Shown: in pieces, positions 9,884-21,599 of the stretch
Layout: the number at the start of each line of letters is the position of its first letter
How positions within the stretch are numbered: the first letter of the stretch is position 1
Origin: Casuarina equisetifolia
Lineage: Eukaryota > Streptophyta > Magnoliopsida > Fagales > Casuarinaceae
Assembly (NCBI GenBank): GCA_028551475.1
Contig: CM052357.1
Span: forward strand, 4,139,931 to 4,203,930
Direction: 5' to 3'
DNA length: 64,000 nt
The notes under the pieces: model-generated
The model's input: the letters and a program-made list of their open reading frames with translations, nothing else
Told to the model about the DNA's origin: nothing
Databases searched by the model: none
Program-made: the position numbers and the translations under genes

Positions 9884-11901
9884 AAAAAAGGAATTGATTA
9901 TTATGAGATCTTTTCATCTATTGTGAAAATGTCCTCAATTCGAGTGGTTTTAGGATTGACTGCTAGTTTTAATCTTGAAATTGAGCAAATGGACGTAAAA
10001 ACTCATTTCCTTCATGGTGACCTAAATAAAGAAATTTATATGAAGTAGCTAGAGGGTTTTAAAGAAAAAGGTAAAGAAAACTATGTTTGTAAGTTAGAAA
10101 AATGTTTATATGGCTTAAAATAGGCATCATGACAATGGTATAAAAAATTTGAGTCTTTTATGGGAGAGGAAGTCTATAAGAAAACAAATTCTAATCATTG
10201 TGTATTTGTGCAGAAGTTCTCAGATGATGATTTTGTCATTCTATTACTTTATGTAGATGACATGCTTATAGTTGTAAGAATGCTGTAAGAATTGAAAAGT
10301 TGAAATAGGACTTAAGTAAGTCATTCTCAATAAAAGACTTAGGCCTAGTGAAACAAATTCTTGGTATGAGAGTTAGTTTTGATAGAAAAGTCAAGAAATT
10401 ATAGTTGTCTTAAGAGAAGTACATTAAGAAAGTGCTTCAAAGGTTTTGTATGGATAAAGTTAAAATAATGAGCACGCCTCTTGCTACATACTTTAAATTT
10501 AATGAGAAACAATGTCCTGTAATAAGGAATAGATAAAAGAAATGGAAAGAGTTTCTTATGCTTTTGCTGTTGGTTGTTTAATGTATGCAATGATTTATAC
10601 AAGACCAGATATAGCTCATGCAGTTGAAGTAATTAGCATATTCACTTTCAATCCTAGAAGAGAACATTGGAATGCAGTGAAGTGGATCCAAGGGTACGTT
10701 TGAAACATTTTTAGTTTGAAACTTTCATTTGGGAGTAAAAAACCTATTTTTTGTTGGATATACAAATTCTGACATGGTAGGAGATATTGATAATAGGAGA
10801 TCTACTTTAGACTATTTGATTAAGTTTTCAGGGAGAGAGCTATGACATGGTAATCAATATCACAAAAATGTATTGCTTTATCTACAATGGAAGCATAATT
10901 TATTATAGCAATGGAAGTATGTAAAGAGTTGCTTTGAATGAAAGAATTCATAAAAGAACTTGGTTTTGTGTAAGAAAAGTATGTGCTATTCTTTGATAGC
11001 CAAAGTGCTATATGTTTTGTTAAGAATTCTACTTTTAATCAAGAATTAAAGCACATTGATGTAAGGTATCATTAGATATGAGATATCATGAAAACCAAAG
11101 CGGTTGAGCTTGAAAAGGTATATATTAAGGATAATGGTTCTGATATGATGACAAAGGCACTTTGGTAAGAAAAATTTAAGTTTTGTTGATGTGTAGCCAA
11201 CTTGGATTTTGCTTTAGAAATTGACATATGGAAATCTCCCTCATTTGGGTTGGAGGGAGAGAATTGTTGGGTTGGTTCAACCCATATTCGAGATTTATTA
11301 TTGGGTCCTATTAGGGTAATGTTGTCTTAAGGTTTAAAAGAAAAAAGAGAGAAAAGAAAAAAGAGCAAAATTTCACAGAAATTAGAAGCCCTGTACAATA
11401 GTTGATCAAATGTTTGATTAGGGTCAATCCCTGGTCCGATTAAGCTGATTTTTTGTCAATAGGTTCAAAATTGGGTGTTCTTAATTATGAATGGTTGGAT
11501 CTTCATTTGGAACTTTTTAAATTAATATATCTTGGTTGAAAATTTGGGTGATTTTTCTCTAACTTTTCTTGGTTAAGTTGATGTTTATAACTTGTTTTTC
11601 ATTATCAATTGATGATTCTATTGTTATTGAATCAAAATTTTTTTTCCTATTGCTATTGTTAAGGACTTGATTGGGTTGTAAACCTAACAATTTCAATAGT
11701 AGAGATTTGGGTAGACTCTGTGATTAGTTCTGTGGTTTTTATCCTTTACATTGGAGGAATTTTCCATGCAAAAATTCTTTTGTGTTGATTATGATGTTTA
11801 TATCTTTTACTTGTGATTCAAAATATATTATTGGTATTTTAGTATTTCCTTATAGGTTCAATCAAAGTAGGAAACTCTATAATGTTTTTTTTTTTCCATC
11901 A
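9884..11901 (+). mobile_element. Copia-B: 5'-truncated Ty1/copia element with 3' LTR
   Basis: The left end lacks the 5' LTR, gag and integrase and starts inside RT with KKGIDYYEIFSSIVKMSSIR and QMDVKTHFLHGDLNKEIYMK. KCLYGLK and the YVDDMLIV catalytic signature follow near 10250, then RNase H pieces (KCIALSTMEA, DVRYH, NGSDMMTKAL). Several stops are present. A purine tract GGAGGGAGAGAA at 11252-11263 precedes a 637-bp LTR (11265-11901) that begins TGTTGGGTTGG and ends TCCATCA. The subfamily RT resembles the common Tnt1-like type and is clearly different from Copia-A. Confidence 0.9.
11265..11901 (+). repeat. Copia-B 3' LTR
   Basis: 637 bp, TG...CA ends. It is similar along its length to the solo LTR at 14289-14938. 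Confidence 0.85.
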
Positions 11902-12305
11902 AGAAAAACATGGTAGGTGCGACAATGTGTCGAAGAGGAAGAGGCTATCTCAGAGTTCTTGGATGCCATCGAAGAAACAAAATTGCTTCTTGTTGCCTTC
12001 CCATAATCTTCATCTACGCCATGTTCGTGTTACCCATTTGAGAATCCTCCACTGCACCGTTGCTGGGTTGTCCCCAGTGTGGGCAGGGTGAATAATGCTG
12101 TCCTTTCATGGATGCAGAGAAACCCGGGCAACGGTAAAGTAGAGACGTGGGGATGCTTGGGTTATTTTGGAAGAAAAATGAAGAAATTTGAAACGGTGAG
12201 CTTGGCCTTTCACCGCTAACAATGAGTCCTTGTCAGGCATATAACGCAGCTGTAGTTTACTTACCGATGCCCTGCTGGTTACATCATTTGCTTGTAGTTT
12301 ACTTA
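11902..12305. other. Unassigned sequence after Copia-B
   Basis: GC content is somewhat higher than its surroundings. The frame from 11882 has no recognisable domain and starts inside the LTR. I see no gene. Confidence 0.3.
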
Positions 12306-12450
12306 CTCGTATAATATATTGTATTTGTCTATCCAACACAGTCTTTTTTCTCTCCCTATTTTCTGTTTGTGAATTTGTGAAACCTGCAAACACATTCAAA
12401 AGAGCAAGGAGCTATTAGATCAATTACAACTGATAATTTACATTGTTTCC
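12306..12450 (+). repeat. TNL/TIR-gene 3' flank, copy 2 of 4
   Basis: Matches 8097-8260 (CACATTCAAAAGAGCAAGGAG and TAGATCAATTACAA). No coding exon remains before it. Confidence 0.6.
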
Positions 12451-13379
12451 CCCTAGCTAAGGCCACTATCGCAATATTTCTAACTAACTGGCCACTAATT
12501 GGTAGTCCCAACTAATGTGGCGCAAGCTGCATTTGTCATTTGTTCTATACAAAGAATTCCTTCCATTGAAAATATATTTAGGCCAAGTGTTTTAAGAGAA
12601 AAAAATACCAATTTACAATTATATGGTTGGATTTGGTGGAGTGCTAATTAAGGAGATAAAGTTAAGAGTAAGGAGAAAAATGCTATTTTACCCAATTTTG
12701 GAGTGTGGCTGAAGAGGGGGGAAAATTTTTAAAACTCGATTTTTGGTTGAATTTTTGCTAGTAAGGTGTAGTGATTATTTTTTTTCAAACCCCGTAATTC
12801 TTGATATTTCTGTTTCTCTTTTATGCCAGATTCGTTTTTTTTTTTCCTTCCCAATAGTTGGAATTAGAACATGATTCATTCATTGTCAGGATAGAACCCC
12901 ATTTTGAGAAAATCCCACTTTTGACGAACACAAGAATGTCTAGAAGTAATTTTAAGGTCTCTTACGTTTTTCTTTTTTCCTCAAATTTTGGATTTAAGAG
13001 ACAGCGATTAACGGCAGTGACCCATCCTATAGTTCAATCATTCCTTAAGCTAGCACATTATCAACTTAAGCAACTAGAGCATCAATGCTAAGCGTTGCCG
13101 GTATCATTTTGGTATGATGGCGACCAGGTTGTTTCTAAGGCATTCTCCTAGTCATTATGGCCTAAAAGTTACTACCTAAAAAGCAATATTCTATTCTTGC
13201 CAGAAGTAAGGTCTTTGGTTGCAGGGCTCTTTTTTTAAGAGCAGGGTGTTTGGTACTTGGTGACATTTGGTTTTTGGTTGCAGGGCTCTTTTTTTACCGG
13301 AGCAGACTGTTTGGTACTTGATGACATTTGGTTTTTGCCTCCTATTCTCGCGCCCTTTCTTGATTACGCTCTTCTTATG
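12451..13379. other. AT-rich spacer, no gene
   Basis: No convincing coding sequence. Around 13215-13330 a stretch of about 60 bp (GGTTGCAGGGCTCTTTTTTT, then GTTTGGTACTTGRTGACATTTGG) is repeated twice in tandem. Confidence 0.4.
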
Positions 13380-14127
13380 GTTTATTGCAAAGTTCAGAAC
13401 TTCCAGAACAGCTTTAACATCAGATTTTGAGATGTAATGAAGAAGCCGCGAAACATTGGAATATCCATTACTCAATTAAGTGCCAAAAAGATCGATTATG
13501 GTTTGAATAAGATAAAAGGTTTCCGTAAGCCAAAAAGCGAGCCTGAAGGTCAATACAAATAGGACCCCTGAACATGCATTTGGCTCTTCATTTCGGAACA
13601 TATGAAGTGAAAGAAATTAAAATCAAATTGTTTCTGGAAAAAGAAAAAGGAGTTCAATGAAAATAGTCCATTGTATTATCAAAGAAAATGACAGAGCACA
13701 TCAAGAGGGGAATGCAGCGAGGTATCTTTCTGCTCAACTTCAATTTGGCATGAGTAATTGAGATGCGAGTTATGGTTTCCAAGGTTCTTGCAGTGATGGG
13801 AAGTGTCCCCCCCACTCTAAGTAAATGTGACCATCAAATAGATTGAAAATAATCTAAGCATGTCGTCAACTACCCAATGTCTTCGTCAATGGAACAGAAA
13901 AACCATGCATGTGGTAGCCTAACATGTAGCATCCTGTATCCTGTTTTCTTCCCGTGCAGCATTTGGTTGTACTTGACAAAGACATAGTCAATATCCGCTT
14001 TATCTTCTCTACCATATCTTGAGCCCCCATCAAGTGTTGCTTCACCTGAAAATTGAATTCTTCTGTCAAGCTTATTCCTAAACTTCACTAATCTTCTAAA
14101 ACTGATGGTAATTTTAACAACCTCCAT
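13380..14127 (-). pseudogene. MCM3 relic, C-terminal half fragments
   Basis: On minus, 14060-13930 encodes LDGGSRYGREDKAD and VFVKYNQMLHGKKTG, matching the segment after the MCM AAA+ core of plant MCM3. 13440-13350 encodes SKSDVKAVLEVLNFAI, the winged-helix region near the MCM3 C-terminus, followed by a frameshifted QERARE. The helicase core itself (Walker A, Walker B, arginine finger) is absent. Together with the exon-2 relic at 15226-15120 it forms one collinear, internally deleted MCM3 pseudogene interrupted by a solo LTR. Confidence 0.8.
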
Positions 14128-14288
14128 TGATTACAGATCAAAAGCGATGCATGCTAAAGACATGCTTCGAGATTTGACAATCAATGTCAGGATCCATTGG
14201 ATCCAACACTATAAAAGGTAAATCAAAACAAGAGAGCAATGAGTCTGGGAGTCTTGTTTTCTTAGTTGGCGTTAATAAGCAATCATAT

Positions 14289-14938
14289 TGTTGGGTTGGT
14301 CTAGCCCATATTCAGAACTTATTATTGGGTCTTATTAGGATAATGTGGACTTAAGGTTTAAAAGGAAAAATATAGGTTTTTTCTAATAGTGTGGCCATAA
14401 AAAGGAAAGAGAGAGAAGAAAAAAAGTAGAATTTGCAGGAATTAGAAGCCCTACGGAGTAGTTAATCAAACACTTGATTAACGTCGATCTGTGGTCCAAT
14501 TGAGCTGATTTTTTGTCAGTAGGTTTGGAATTGAGTAGATCATCATTTGGAGCTCTTTAAATAAGCAGATCTTGGTCAAAAATCTGGGTGATTTTTCTCC
14601 AACTTTTCTTGATTAAGTTGATGTTTACAATTTGTTCTTCACTATCAATTGGTGATTCTATTATTATTGAATCAGTCAGTCTTTGTCCTATTGCTATTGT
14701 TAAGGACTTGATTGAGTTGTAAACCTAACAATTTATATAGTAGAAATTTAGGTGGACTCCGTGATTAGTCCCGTGGTTTTTATCCTTCACATTGGAGAAG
14801 TTTTTCATGTAAAAAATTTTCTTGCATTGATTATGGTATTTGCATCTTTTACTTGTGATTCAAATATATTGTCGGTGTTTTAGTATTTCCTCACAAGGTC
14901 AATCAAAGTGAGAAACTATATATGTTTTTTTCCCATCA
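14289..14938 (+). mobile_element. Solo LTR of the Copia-B family
   Basis: It begins TGTTGGGTTGG and ends CCCATCA, and is colinear with the 3' LTR at 11265-11901. Flanks CATAT (14284-14288) and CATAC (14939-14943) look like a 5-bp target duplication with one change. No internal sequence is attached, so it probably formed by LTR-LTR recombination. It lies inside the MCM3 pseudogene. Confidence 0.85.
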
Positions 14939-15119
14939 CATACTAGGATCATTGAGATCCAAAAAATCCTGCGAAAACATTTAAAGAGCCGTAGGAACAA
15001 AATGTATAAACCTAATCGGGCTAAATTGAGGTGGTACTTTCCAATTTCTGCAACCAAAAAGAGAAAAGAGAAAAAAGAAAGTGAGAAGAAAGAATTAGAG
15101 TAATCTGGTGCCCAAGTCG

Positions 15120-15226
15120 CATAAGGAGTGAAATCGGAGATGTTGACGATGAGGTGGAGACGCTTGTGGTTTATCATGGTCCTGATCTCGTCTATGTATA
15201 TGCCTTTCCCCACCTGCATCTTAATA
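15120..15226 (-). pseudogene. MCM3 relic, exon 2
   Basis: An acceptor-like AG is followed by VGKGIYIDEIRTMINHKRLH and LIVNISD, the same exon as at 81-1 on the left edge with two amino-acid changes. After that the frame leaves MCM3. No exon 1 is found upstream (15230-15300). Confidence 0.85.
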
Positions 15227-15239
15227 ATCATCTATGTGA

Positions 15240-16499
15240 TGCCAAACTTTTCTCCATTGAAGAATCATTTAAGTCAAAAACACTTAATTAAGTGAGCAAC
15301 ATAAAATTCTCGTGTCGCCAAGTTAATTGTGAAAATGTACATTTGTAAGTTAATTGTGGACTGATTGCTAGCTGTGCCTTCAAATAAGGCTTGAGATGTA
15401 TTATATTTCTACTATCCTTTGGTGCCTTGCAAAGAAAGAAGCCCTCTTGAATTCTCATCTCTTCATTCTCTTGCCTCATCTAATATTTTCTATTTTACTA
15501 CCCTGCAGTCTAAGTATCAGGCTTTTACAGTAATGGCCTTGATGGTCTTCGGCCCATGATGAATAGGCCTTGTCTGAGGACACTTTTCGTCACCCAAGCA
15601 TCACAACAAAGAAAAGGACTTTTTTTCAGTAAAATACTTCGCTTAGATGAATAGGCTGAAGGCATTAAAAACAATGAGGAAGGTAATTTTATTGAGAAGC
15701 TTCTTTAAATTTAAATATGTTTCTTCTTATAATGAATCATTTTTTAGTGTAAATATCGTTAAATATTTAAAAGACATGTTACTGAAAGAAACTTAGCTAT
15801 ATGCTATGTGAGTTATAAGCCACCCATTCTAGTGCATCTCAACTTGATTTTCTAGATGCTAAAAGCAACCCCTGGTAAACGACACATAACATGGTTACTC
15901 TATACCAAAGCATGTAATACAAGCCATAGTCTCTATAAAGAAACCCTGCTAGATTTTGACTTGAGATGGCAAACTATCTGCCTCCAGCAAACTTCTTACC
16001 TTTTGTCCCTCTCTAATGAATCAACAGTTTAAGTTCCTGCTTCTAGCACAAAGATGGGAGGAAAATCATAAACATAATCTAGTGAATAACAAAACTTTAT
16101 CTGGGAAGCAAAGCCATAGTCTGTATAAAGAACCAATATGTGTTTTTCAATAATTATTGTACAAAGGTTTGTATTATACACTTTTCAGTTCACATCCTTA
16201 GCTTAAGTCGATAACGAGTGTTAGTCTTTGTAATTGAGATCAGTGAATCAAAAAAACGTTTTCTGTTCTGTGTCTTGTTTCTCTCTCTTATTATTTTTAG
16301 TGCGAGATTACTTTTTCAACTGGTAATAATTCAAATGTTATGTAAAATAAAGAAAGCAAAGCTAAAGGAAAGTACTAAAGTAATCTCTAGGTTTAAGTGT
16401 GCGCGCATAAGGCTCTAACATGCTGGCACGTAAACACATAAATGCAAAGGGATATGAGCTTAAAGACGCATTTGTACGAGGAACTACGACGTAAATGCA
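15240..16499. other. Intergenic, no gene recognised
   Basis: AT-rich. Short open frames (for example 15288-15479 minus and 16218-16418 plus) lack any recognisable domain. A phrase around CATAGTCT.TATAAAGAA occurs twice (15925-15950 and 16108-16135). Confidence 0.35.
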
Positions 16500-16740
16500 A
16501 GAAAGATTGCCGCTTCAAATTCTGGGATGAAAATTTACTGAGCGATGATTGATTTCGGGCATAACATTTTGTGTTGGCCCAGCAGCTGCTGAAACTTCAA
16601 GAAATCTCTATTTTTTTTCCCACAGTAAAATTAGTCAACACCGCGTAGAATTAGTGTCGTAATGGGTAATCGTTACTTCTTCGAGGGCTAGAAAGAACAG
16701 GGCTTCTAAGATCTTCGGGTGGAACCGCACGTGAAAACGA
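16500..16740 (-). pseudogene. Terpene synthase exon-1 relic with 5' flank
   Basis: Minus-strand 16610-16505 encodes EVSAAAGPTQNVMPEI, then HRSVNFHPRI and a stop in place of the tryptophan of the RRX8W motif. This parallels exon 1 of the complete synthase at 21489-21358. The start codon position reads AGA rather than ATG. The upstream flank (16610-16740) resembles the 5' flank of the complete gene (GAAAGAACAGGG in both). No later exons follow at lower coordinates, so only the first exon was duplicated or survives. Confidence 0.7.
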
Positions 16741-16744
16741 CATT

Positions 16745-18198
16745 ACTAGTTTAGCTTTTTTATTCTTATTTTTTTTGTCGGTTAAGCAGCATCTCTTACA
16801 CAAAAGTGCCACAACATATTTGTATCTTTAGTATTTAAATGAATAAATTTACATATTCATAAAAAAAAGTGTCACAATAATATATATTATTTTGATAAGT
16901 CTAAATATGCCAACTTAGTGCTCTTTACATATAGTTTTTATATATTTTGAGTGAACACTCCATCTTTACTTTGTTCAAAATAAATATAGATATGAAATTG
17001 ACAATATGGCAGCTCTGGACCATAATTCCTTATAATTGGAATAGTGTCACAAAGAAAGTAGATGCGGTACCAAAAATTGCTTTCAAGAATGGCAAAGGAT
17101 TCACGGCACACCTATTTAGGATAGTTTGGCTTCGAAAATTGTGCTTTGTAAGGTTAACAGGAGTATATCGCAATAGATTGCGGCATAGTAATTCTATTAC
17201 ATATATAAAAACAAATTTGACGAAAACCTCATAGAGTAATTAGGCTTTAATCCTTCATTTTTATGTACATAAATTAGAAACTTCCATATTGAAATGCCAA
17301 GCAAACCATAAATTTCTGATGTGAGTACAAAGAAACATTGGACCAAGTTTTTAAAGAGCATTGTAAGATCGAATTAGGAGACTTTGCAAATAGAGATTAG
17401 AATGAAAATAAAACATAGTCATTGGTTTTACTCAGCTGATGGACGCTATGGACTAACTTCTAGAACCCATGTAATTACGTAAGGAAATTGAAGATACCAA
17501 GAAAGAAAGACGGAGAATAAATGGTTGTAATTAAGGAATTGTTAGGGTTTATAAAAGCATGTACGTCGGGTCAAGTCAAAAGTTGATAGCTTTAACCCTT
17601 CGCACCGGTTCTTTACCCAACACGCATAGGAAGTAGATGGACTGAATTCACTGAAGTTGAAATAGCACACTGGGTTCCGTAGATTTGGTTATACTGATGC
17701 ATTTGAAGCTTTCTTAGTTGAGGCCTTTCCAAGAATTCAGCCTTTTTTCTTTATCCACGTTAAAAGGTTTTGCCACAATTAAGCTTAATGTTGATTTTAA
17801 TTTACTAATTCAAATACCTTTTAACTATTTTTCCATTACAGAAAATCCTTGAATTTTCCTTCTCCATTTTCTTGGCTTATAAATCAAAGTAAAATATGTA
17901 TTATGACTGCCAAAATAATCACTTCTAGGGAAAGAAGGTCTCTAACAGTTCAATGTTTTGGTTAAGCATGAATGAAAACGACGAATCATGCAAATTGTGA
18001 TTTATTGATATATAAATTTAAGCTCTTACAGCCACTACATAACATATGGAAAAAAAATTCAAATAGCTACTCATTTTTAAGAATCACTTATTCTATTTAT
18101 AGGAAATCTTCAGCTTTGAGAAATTCTTATAACAATTTTCTTAGATGTAAACATTATAAATATTTGCTGTTGCAAACCATCGGTGTAGAGGCTCAAAC
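16745..18198. other. Intergenic, downstream of the terpene synthase
   Basis: AT-rich and without a recognisable gene. The open frames at 16947-17234 and 17972-18250 (plus) show no domain, and the second overlaps the last synthase exon in antisense. Confidence 0.4.
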
Positions 18199-21100
18199 TC
18201 AAAACGGCACAGGATCAACGAGCAACATAGTTATGAAATCTTTGAGCTGACCTTGAGCATTGGAGTAGCCATCATCGTCCTTGTAGAAGACATCCATCAC
18301 TCGGGCAAGGTTGAGCACTCGCATGATAACTGACATAGGAACAACAGTTGGGCAAAGGCATTCCTCGTTCATATCCTTCCATGCATCTGTAAATTGTTTT
18401 TGAAACTCTTGCCTCGCTTTTTCTTCTGTAACGCCATGTTGTATCATGTAACATTCAACACCCGAGGGAATATGTTCTCTATTTTTTTCAGTCTAAAATC
18501 ATCAAATGTTAGAAAGGCGAATTGTGTTTCAAGTATTGTGGAAAAATAAAGAATCAAATAGTTTGAAAATTATTATATGGATAGAGATAAAATAATACCT
18601 TATGTGACATCAAGTCATCCATGAGTCTACTAATCAGTGATGAAGCTCTAAGTACTTTAGGATCACTTAATAACCACTCAAAGGAGTCTTTTGTGACCAT
18701 GTCTCCCATTCCCACCAAAGAGGTAGTTGCTAACAATTGGTAGCCACAGGAAACTATCGCAACACCCATATATTCATCCAATGTTGGTATATACTTTTGG
18801 TGTAACCATTTAGCTTCATGAAAGTAAGCTCTAATTTGATTTATCATCTAACAAAAAGAGAAATTACTATTAGATTAATTAAAATTACAACATACAAATT
18901 GTTTCTTGTATTTTCTAAAAGGTTCCAATGCAGGAAGTTAGCTTTTGTATTAAGCTTCAAAATAGCTGGAAAATAATTTAGAAATACTTGCTAAACCAAT
19001 TCTTGAGATTTAAGTTTGTGTCAAAGTGGCCATTTGGATATTTGTCCAATCCTATGCAAATTTCATCAATTTTTCTAGTAAAATCCTTATGAAAGTATAA
19101 TTGTAAATTCAAGTAAAGAATAGAATACTAAATTAAAGGATCATTCTCTAGTCAATGGCTAACCATCCCTTACAAAGGCTAACTATATGCTTTGATAGAA
19201 AAATAATTAACCATCATTCATCTCAAAAGGACAACCAACCCTTTTTAAGGACTTTTCTTTTTCTTCTTTCATAATATTTTCAATTTAGTTTTATTTCTAT
19301 TTTAATTAACAAATAAGAAAATTTCGATAGTCAATAGATTACAATAAAAAATTAGAATGAATAATCACATTTGTTTATAAAATATTGAAAATAAGAGCTT
19401 TTTAAAATGATTTGTGTGCTATGAATTTAATTGATGTAATCCAAAAAATGATGGATTAAGTTTGTAAATTTTTCAAAAACTCTTTTAAATTTGTATGCAC
19501 AATGCTTACTACTTCTCTTGCATATTTGATGCGGTACGATCTTCCTTCACCTATTGCTTTCTCCATGTCACTGTAAATTTCTAGAATTTTCTGATAACAA
19601 ACTTTCATATAATCTGGAAGTTGATTGATGACTCCAATGTCCCAACTATAAAGTAAGTGCTCTATTAATGGGATGTTATAAAATAAATTTAATAATTAGA
19701 AGAATAAAGCTATAACAACAACATACGAGTTTCACTCAAAGGTAGAAAGAATGAGTGTCAATTATAACCTTTCAATTGCATTAGTAAACAACTCAAGTTC
19801 TACAAATGTGCCATACACATCATAGATGTCATCCGTAATGGAGCTCATTGCTATCACTTTTGTTAGTATGCTTCTAGCAAGGAGATGTTGGGGCTCAAAA
19901 TATACTGCTAATATCCAAAAATAGCACTCCACAATTCTATCTCTTGCAAAAGGTAGTTTTACTGGAACGTCTAGGTCTTTCCACCACCTACCAAAAAGAA
20001 AATTTTATAGAATCATTTTGTCAATATGTAATGATGTAAATGCTTACTTGATCTTGTAACTATTGCATGAGTTAAGAATTAACCTTGTAATGTCTGAAAG
20101 TTCTTTCTGGTGCAATTTTTGTAGTAGGTTGAAATCTAACTTTGCAAAAGTAAGAAGTATTTTATTATGTGAAGCATCCTCTTGGTAGATAGAAATGTAA
20201 TGCCTTGCTTCCAACCTTGGTATTCCTTTATGAATAGGTTGTTTTAATGCATGGATTACTTGAGCTGCAAAAGGAGCACTCAAGTGGGATGCAATAGCCT
20301 CAAGTTGTGTTCTAGTGAAGATAAGTGCTTCCTCTAATATATCTTCCCTATGTATTCTAAGATGAGTAGCTTCATACAAGCTCAACATTCCTTGCACATC
20401 ATTGGTAAGTGACTCCTTGAACTTTCCATGGTTGTCCATGAACTTGGCAAACTTATCTGCTTACAATTGAATCAAATGAGACGTGTCACATGTAAGATAA
20501 CATAAAAATAAAATAAAATAAAATAAAAATGAATGGAAAATTCACATTTTGATTATATACAAATGAGTGGTTACAATGAAAATAGAGTAACAATTTTAGA
20601 TTTTACTCCAAAGTGGTGTCAATTAGATTAGGGTCCCTTTGCAAGCTTTGAAAAAGCATTTAACATAAAAAATAAACAAAAATTAAGCAACAAAAAGAAA
20701 TCATATAATATACCACATGAAATATAATAACCCTTTTGTCTTAATAGTCGAAACTGGAGTGCAACTATGTAAAGGTCTTTATTATTTTCAAGATCCTCGT
20801 GGTCTTGAAAAGTCTTGTACAATTGTTGCAAAATCTCTTCAATCTCAACTTCAAAGTGATAAGATATGCCTAAACGTTGAGTTGCATCAATTAGCTTTAG
20901 CTTTTGTGAAGGCTTCTCCTTTGGAGTGGTAAGCATCATCCTCACTTTATCCTTCAATTCCTGAATTTTTTGCCTTATACTCTCATCTGTGTCCTGTTCA
21001 TGCAACTCAAAGATTAATATGTCAAACTCTAGGTCACATGTGCCAGAAAAAAAAAAGGCTAGCATATTAATAAAACTACAATTTAGGTCCAAATGTATCT

Positions 21101-21489
21101 TTTGTCATGGAAAAGGCCAAGTTTAAGACATTAACAGTTACAAAAGTTAAAGGCTGATCTTGAATTAGATAAAGTATATGTAGACAAAAGAAACCTCATG
21201 TATAAGTTTTCTTATACTTAAGAGTCAAAGATTTCTTTTATGCATGTGCTATTAGTGTAATAGTATTTTTTGGTGTCAATGCAATTGAGGAACGTGGTTA
21301 TTTTTCTTTTCTATGCAAATCAATGACAGCTTGGTCAAATGAAAAGGGAACTTTTACCCGGAACTCAGAAGCATATTTGAGGAAATGGTCTCCCCAAATG
21401 CTCGGGTGATAATTTGCCGAGCGACGACTGGCTCCTGCTGCGGCATTTTGTGATGGAGCACAAGCTACTGCCGAAACTTGACAATACAT
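18199..21489 (-). CDS. Sesquiterpene synthase, TPS-a family, seven exons, apparently intact
   Basis: TPS-a enzymes ionise farnesyl diphosphate and cyclise it to a sesquiterpene in the cytosol. Exons on minus: 21489-21358, 20993-20714, 20456-20084, 19987-19769, 19645-19513, 18847-18599 and 18492-18199. All introns are GT-AG, phases agree and the lengths (373, 219, 249 among them) are typical of TPS-a. They sum to 1680 nt, 559 codons plus stop. [11 protein letters not shown] gives the RRX8W motif at residues 22-32. The RxR element RDR is near 276-278. The Mg-binding DDIYD is at 314-318. The NSE/DTE site DDLMSHKTE spans 456-464 across the exon 6-7 junction. The C-terminus LLVDPVPF is typical. 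There is no plastid transit peptide, as expected. The product cannot be predicted. Related families include germacrene D and valencene synthases. Confidence 0.92.
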
Positions 21490-21590
21490 TCTCCTTTTCT
21501 AGTAATTGAACCACCCAAACAGCGTCCTTTGTGTAACAACTTTACTGCCCCCGGAGCTAGCTTGAAAGAACAGGGTAGTCGTGCCTCTGG

Positions 21591-21598
21591 TATTTATA
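21591..21598 (-). promoter_or_regulatory. TATA box of the terpene synthase
   Basis: TATAAATA on the minus strand, about 100 bp upstream of the start codon at 21489. It is a sensible distance for a plant Pol II promoter with a leader of about 70 nt. Confidence 0.6.
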
Positions 21599-21599
21599 G

